A stretch of DNA of 64,000 bases, from NCBI RefSeq assembly GCF_009797025.1, contig NZ_CP047027.1:62001-126000 (forward strand), written 5' to 3'. The notes under the pieces were generated by a model. The model made no database searches. It was not told the DNA's origin and worked only from the letters and a program-made list of their open reading frames with translations. Numbering within the stretch: position 1 is the first letter of the stretch; each line of letters opens with the position of its first letter. This stretch comes from Cellulophaga sp. L1A9 (GTDB taxonomy: Bacteria; Bacteroidota; Bacteroidia; Flavobacteriales; Flavobacteriaceae). The position numbers and the translations under genes were made by a program. Shown one piece after another: positions 62,782-64,000 of this stretch.

Positions 62782-64000
62782 ATGGCAGAAAAAGAAATAC
62801 TACGTGGCGGTCAGTTTTTAGTAAAAGAAACGAATTGTGAAGATATCTTTACGCTAGAAGATTTATCGGAAGAGCAAAAAATGATGCGTGATAGCACTAA
62901 AGAATTCGTAGACCGCGAACTTTGGGCACACTGGGAACGTTTTGAGAAAAAAGATTATGCATATACTGAGGAAACCATGCGTAAAGCGGGTGAACTTGGT
63001 TTATTAAGCGTAGCCGTTCCAGAATCTTACGGAGGAATGGGTATGGGTTTTGTATCTACCATGTTAGTATGTGATTATATTTCCGGTGCTACAGGTTCCT
63101 TTAGTACTGCTTTTGGTGCACATACAGGTATTGGTACTATGCCAATTACTTTATATGGTACTGAGGAGCAAAAACAAAAATATGTTCCTAAATTAGCTTC
63201 TGGGGAATGGTTTGGCGCTTATTGCCTTACTGAACCAGGTGCAGGTTCTGATGCCAACTCTGGTAAAACTAAGGCAGTTTTATCTGAAGATGGTAAACAT
63301 TACAACATTACTGGTCAAAAAATGTGGATATCTAATGCAGGTTTCTGTAGTGTATTCATAGTTTTTGCTAGAATTGAAGACGACAAAAATATTACAGGGT
63401 TCATCGTTGAGAATGACCCTAGTAATGGTATTTCTTTAGGTGATGAAGAAAAAAAATTAGGAATTCATTCTTCTTCTACCCGTCAAGTTTTCTTTAATGA
63501 AACTAAGGTTCCTGTAGAAAACATGCTTTCCGAGAGAGGAAACGGATTTAAGATTGCGATGAATGCGCTTAACGTAGGTAGAATTAAATTAGCAGCAGCT
63601 TGTTTAGATGCACAACGTAGAGTTATTGGTGAAGCTACTAAATACGCTAACGAGCGTATTCAGTTTAAAACACCTATCGTAAACTTTGGTGCTATTAAAT
63701 CTAAATTAGCAACTATGGCGACCAATTGCTATGCTGATGAATCTGCTGCTTACAGAGCTGCAAAGAACATCGAGGATAGAATTGCTATGCGTGAAGCTGC
63801 AGGAAATACTCATCAAGAAGCAGAACTTAAAGGTGTTGAGGAATACGCTATAGAATGTTCTATTCTTAAAGTAGCCGTTTCTGAAGACGTACAAAGTACT
63901 GCTGATGAAGGAATCCAGATATTTGGTGGAATGGGCTTTAGTGCTGATACGCCAATGGAATCTGCCTGGAGAGATGCTAGAATTTCTAGAATCTATGAAG
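62782..64000 (+). CDS. Acyl-CoA dehydrogenase (partial, runs off the window)
   Basis: 406 residues are visible and the frame is open to the right edge; flavobacterial relatives have about 600. After a 20-residue N-terminal extension come the standard ACAD parts: AYCLTEPGAGSDANSGK (FAD and substrate contacts), KMWISNAGFCSVFIVFA, IHSSSTRQVFFNETKVP, NVGRIKLAAACLDAQRRV and FGGMGFSADTPMESAWRDARI, where the last segment is the cofactor-binding C-terminal part of the core. It performs the first oxidation of beta-oxidation and completes the operon that starts with marR. Confidence 0.95.
   Translation, partial: MAEKEILRGGQFLVKETNCEDIFTLEDLSEEQKMMRDSTKEFVDRELWAHWERFEKKDYAYTEETMRKAGELGLLSVAVPESYGGMGMGFVSTMLVCDYISGATGSFSTAFGAHTGIGTMPITLYGTEEQKQKYVPKLASGEWFGAYCLTEPGAGSDANSGKTKAVLSEDGKHYNITGQKMWISNAGFCSVFIVFARIEDDKNITGFIVENDPSNGISLGDEEKKLGIHSSSTRQVFFNETKVPVENMLSERGNGFKIAMNALNVGRIKLAAACLDAQRRVIGEATKYANERIQFKTPIVNFGAIKSKLATMATNCYADESAAYRAAKNIEDRIAMREAAGNTHQEAELKGVEEYAIECSILKVAVSEDVQSTADEGIQIFGGMGFSADTPMESAWRDARISRIYE

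Noticed and set aside
1..64000. tRNA, rRNA, CRISPR array, insertion sequence or prophage
   Set aside because: No cloverleaf, rRNA-like, regularly spaced repeat, transposase or phage gene was seen on either strand.

Overview
The window is chromosomal DNA from a low-GC member of the Bacteroidetes, most likely a marine member of the Flavobacteriaceae. The evidence is AT-rich sequence, frequent TAnnTTTG-type -7 promoter boxes, SusC/BtuB-style TonB-dependent receptors, a type IX secretion C-terminal domain, DUF4199 proteins, a 950-residue CarB without the C-terminal allosteric domain, and a zinc-free L31. No rRNA, tRNA, CRISPR array or insertion sequence was seen.

Layout. 1-2145: the end of an unknown gene, then a surface lipoprotein with PKD and Ig-like folds. 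2278-8665: a vitamin B12 uptake locus. A cobalamin riboswitch precedes btuB and a BtuG-like propeller lipoprotein on the minus strand, and btuF-btuC-btuD run on the plus strand; btuD has no normal start codon. 8742-9476: an SDR oxidoreductase. 9536-12248: an accessory island with an unknown minus-strand gene and a plus-strand antiviral reverse transcriptase that looks like DRT2. The gap between them is rich in hairpins, resembles a template ncRNA, and holds long stop-free frames. 12298-15759: rmuC, a small membrane protein, a hotdog thioesterase and two frameshifted GNAT acetyltransferases. 15761-19645: the oxidative pentose phosphate pathway (zwf-pgl divergent from gnd). 19779-22270: two small membrane proteins and a sulfatase. 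22271-23084: a gap with a fragment of the carB 3' end and two tandem hairpins. 23085-35367: a propeller sensor kinase, carB, rpmH, a TPR protein, a lytic transglycosylase, a hydrolase, a small GNAT, mtaB, a GlmU-like protein and rpmE2. 35534-37223: three DUF4199 paralogues, the third broken. 37258-42305: a GT2 glycosyltransferase, phosphosugar mutase, MsbA-like exporter and HEPN-like protein. 42382-43906: an ECF sigma operon. 44239-53130: a TonB-dependent receptor, a propeller lipoprotein, an RsmB-like methyltransferase and purL. 53399-56001: a secreted protein split by a frameshift. 56250-64000: acyl-CoA ligase, then a MarR-controlled beta-oxidation operon (marR, fused dehydrogenase/hydratase, thiolase, acyl-CoA dehydrogenase).

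The most exciting region is 10274-12248. In the established DRT2 system an RT copies an upstream ncRNA by rolling circle, producing a repetitive gene whose endless ORF arrests infected cells. The protein family assignment here is strong for an antiviral-type RT and moderate for DRT2. The ncRNA and repeat-ORF assignments are inference from structure and open frames. A second theme is gene decay: five loci carry small indels or stops (btuD start, two GNATs, third DUF4199, the secreted protein), so either this lineage is losing genes or the assembly has indel errors.
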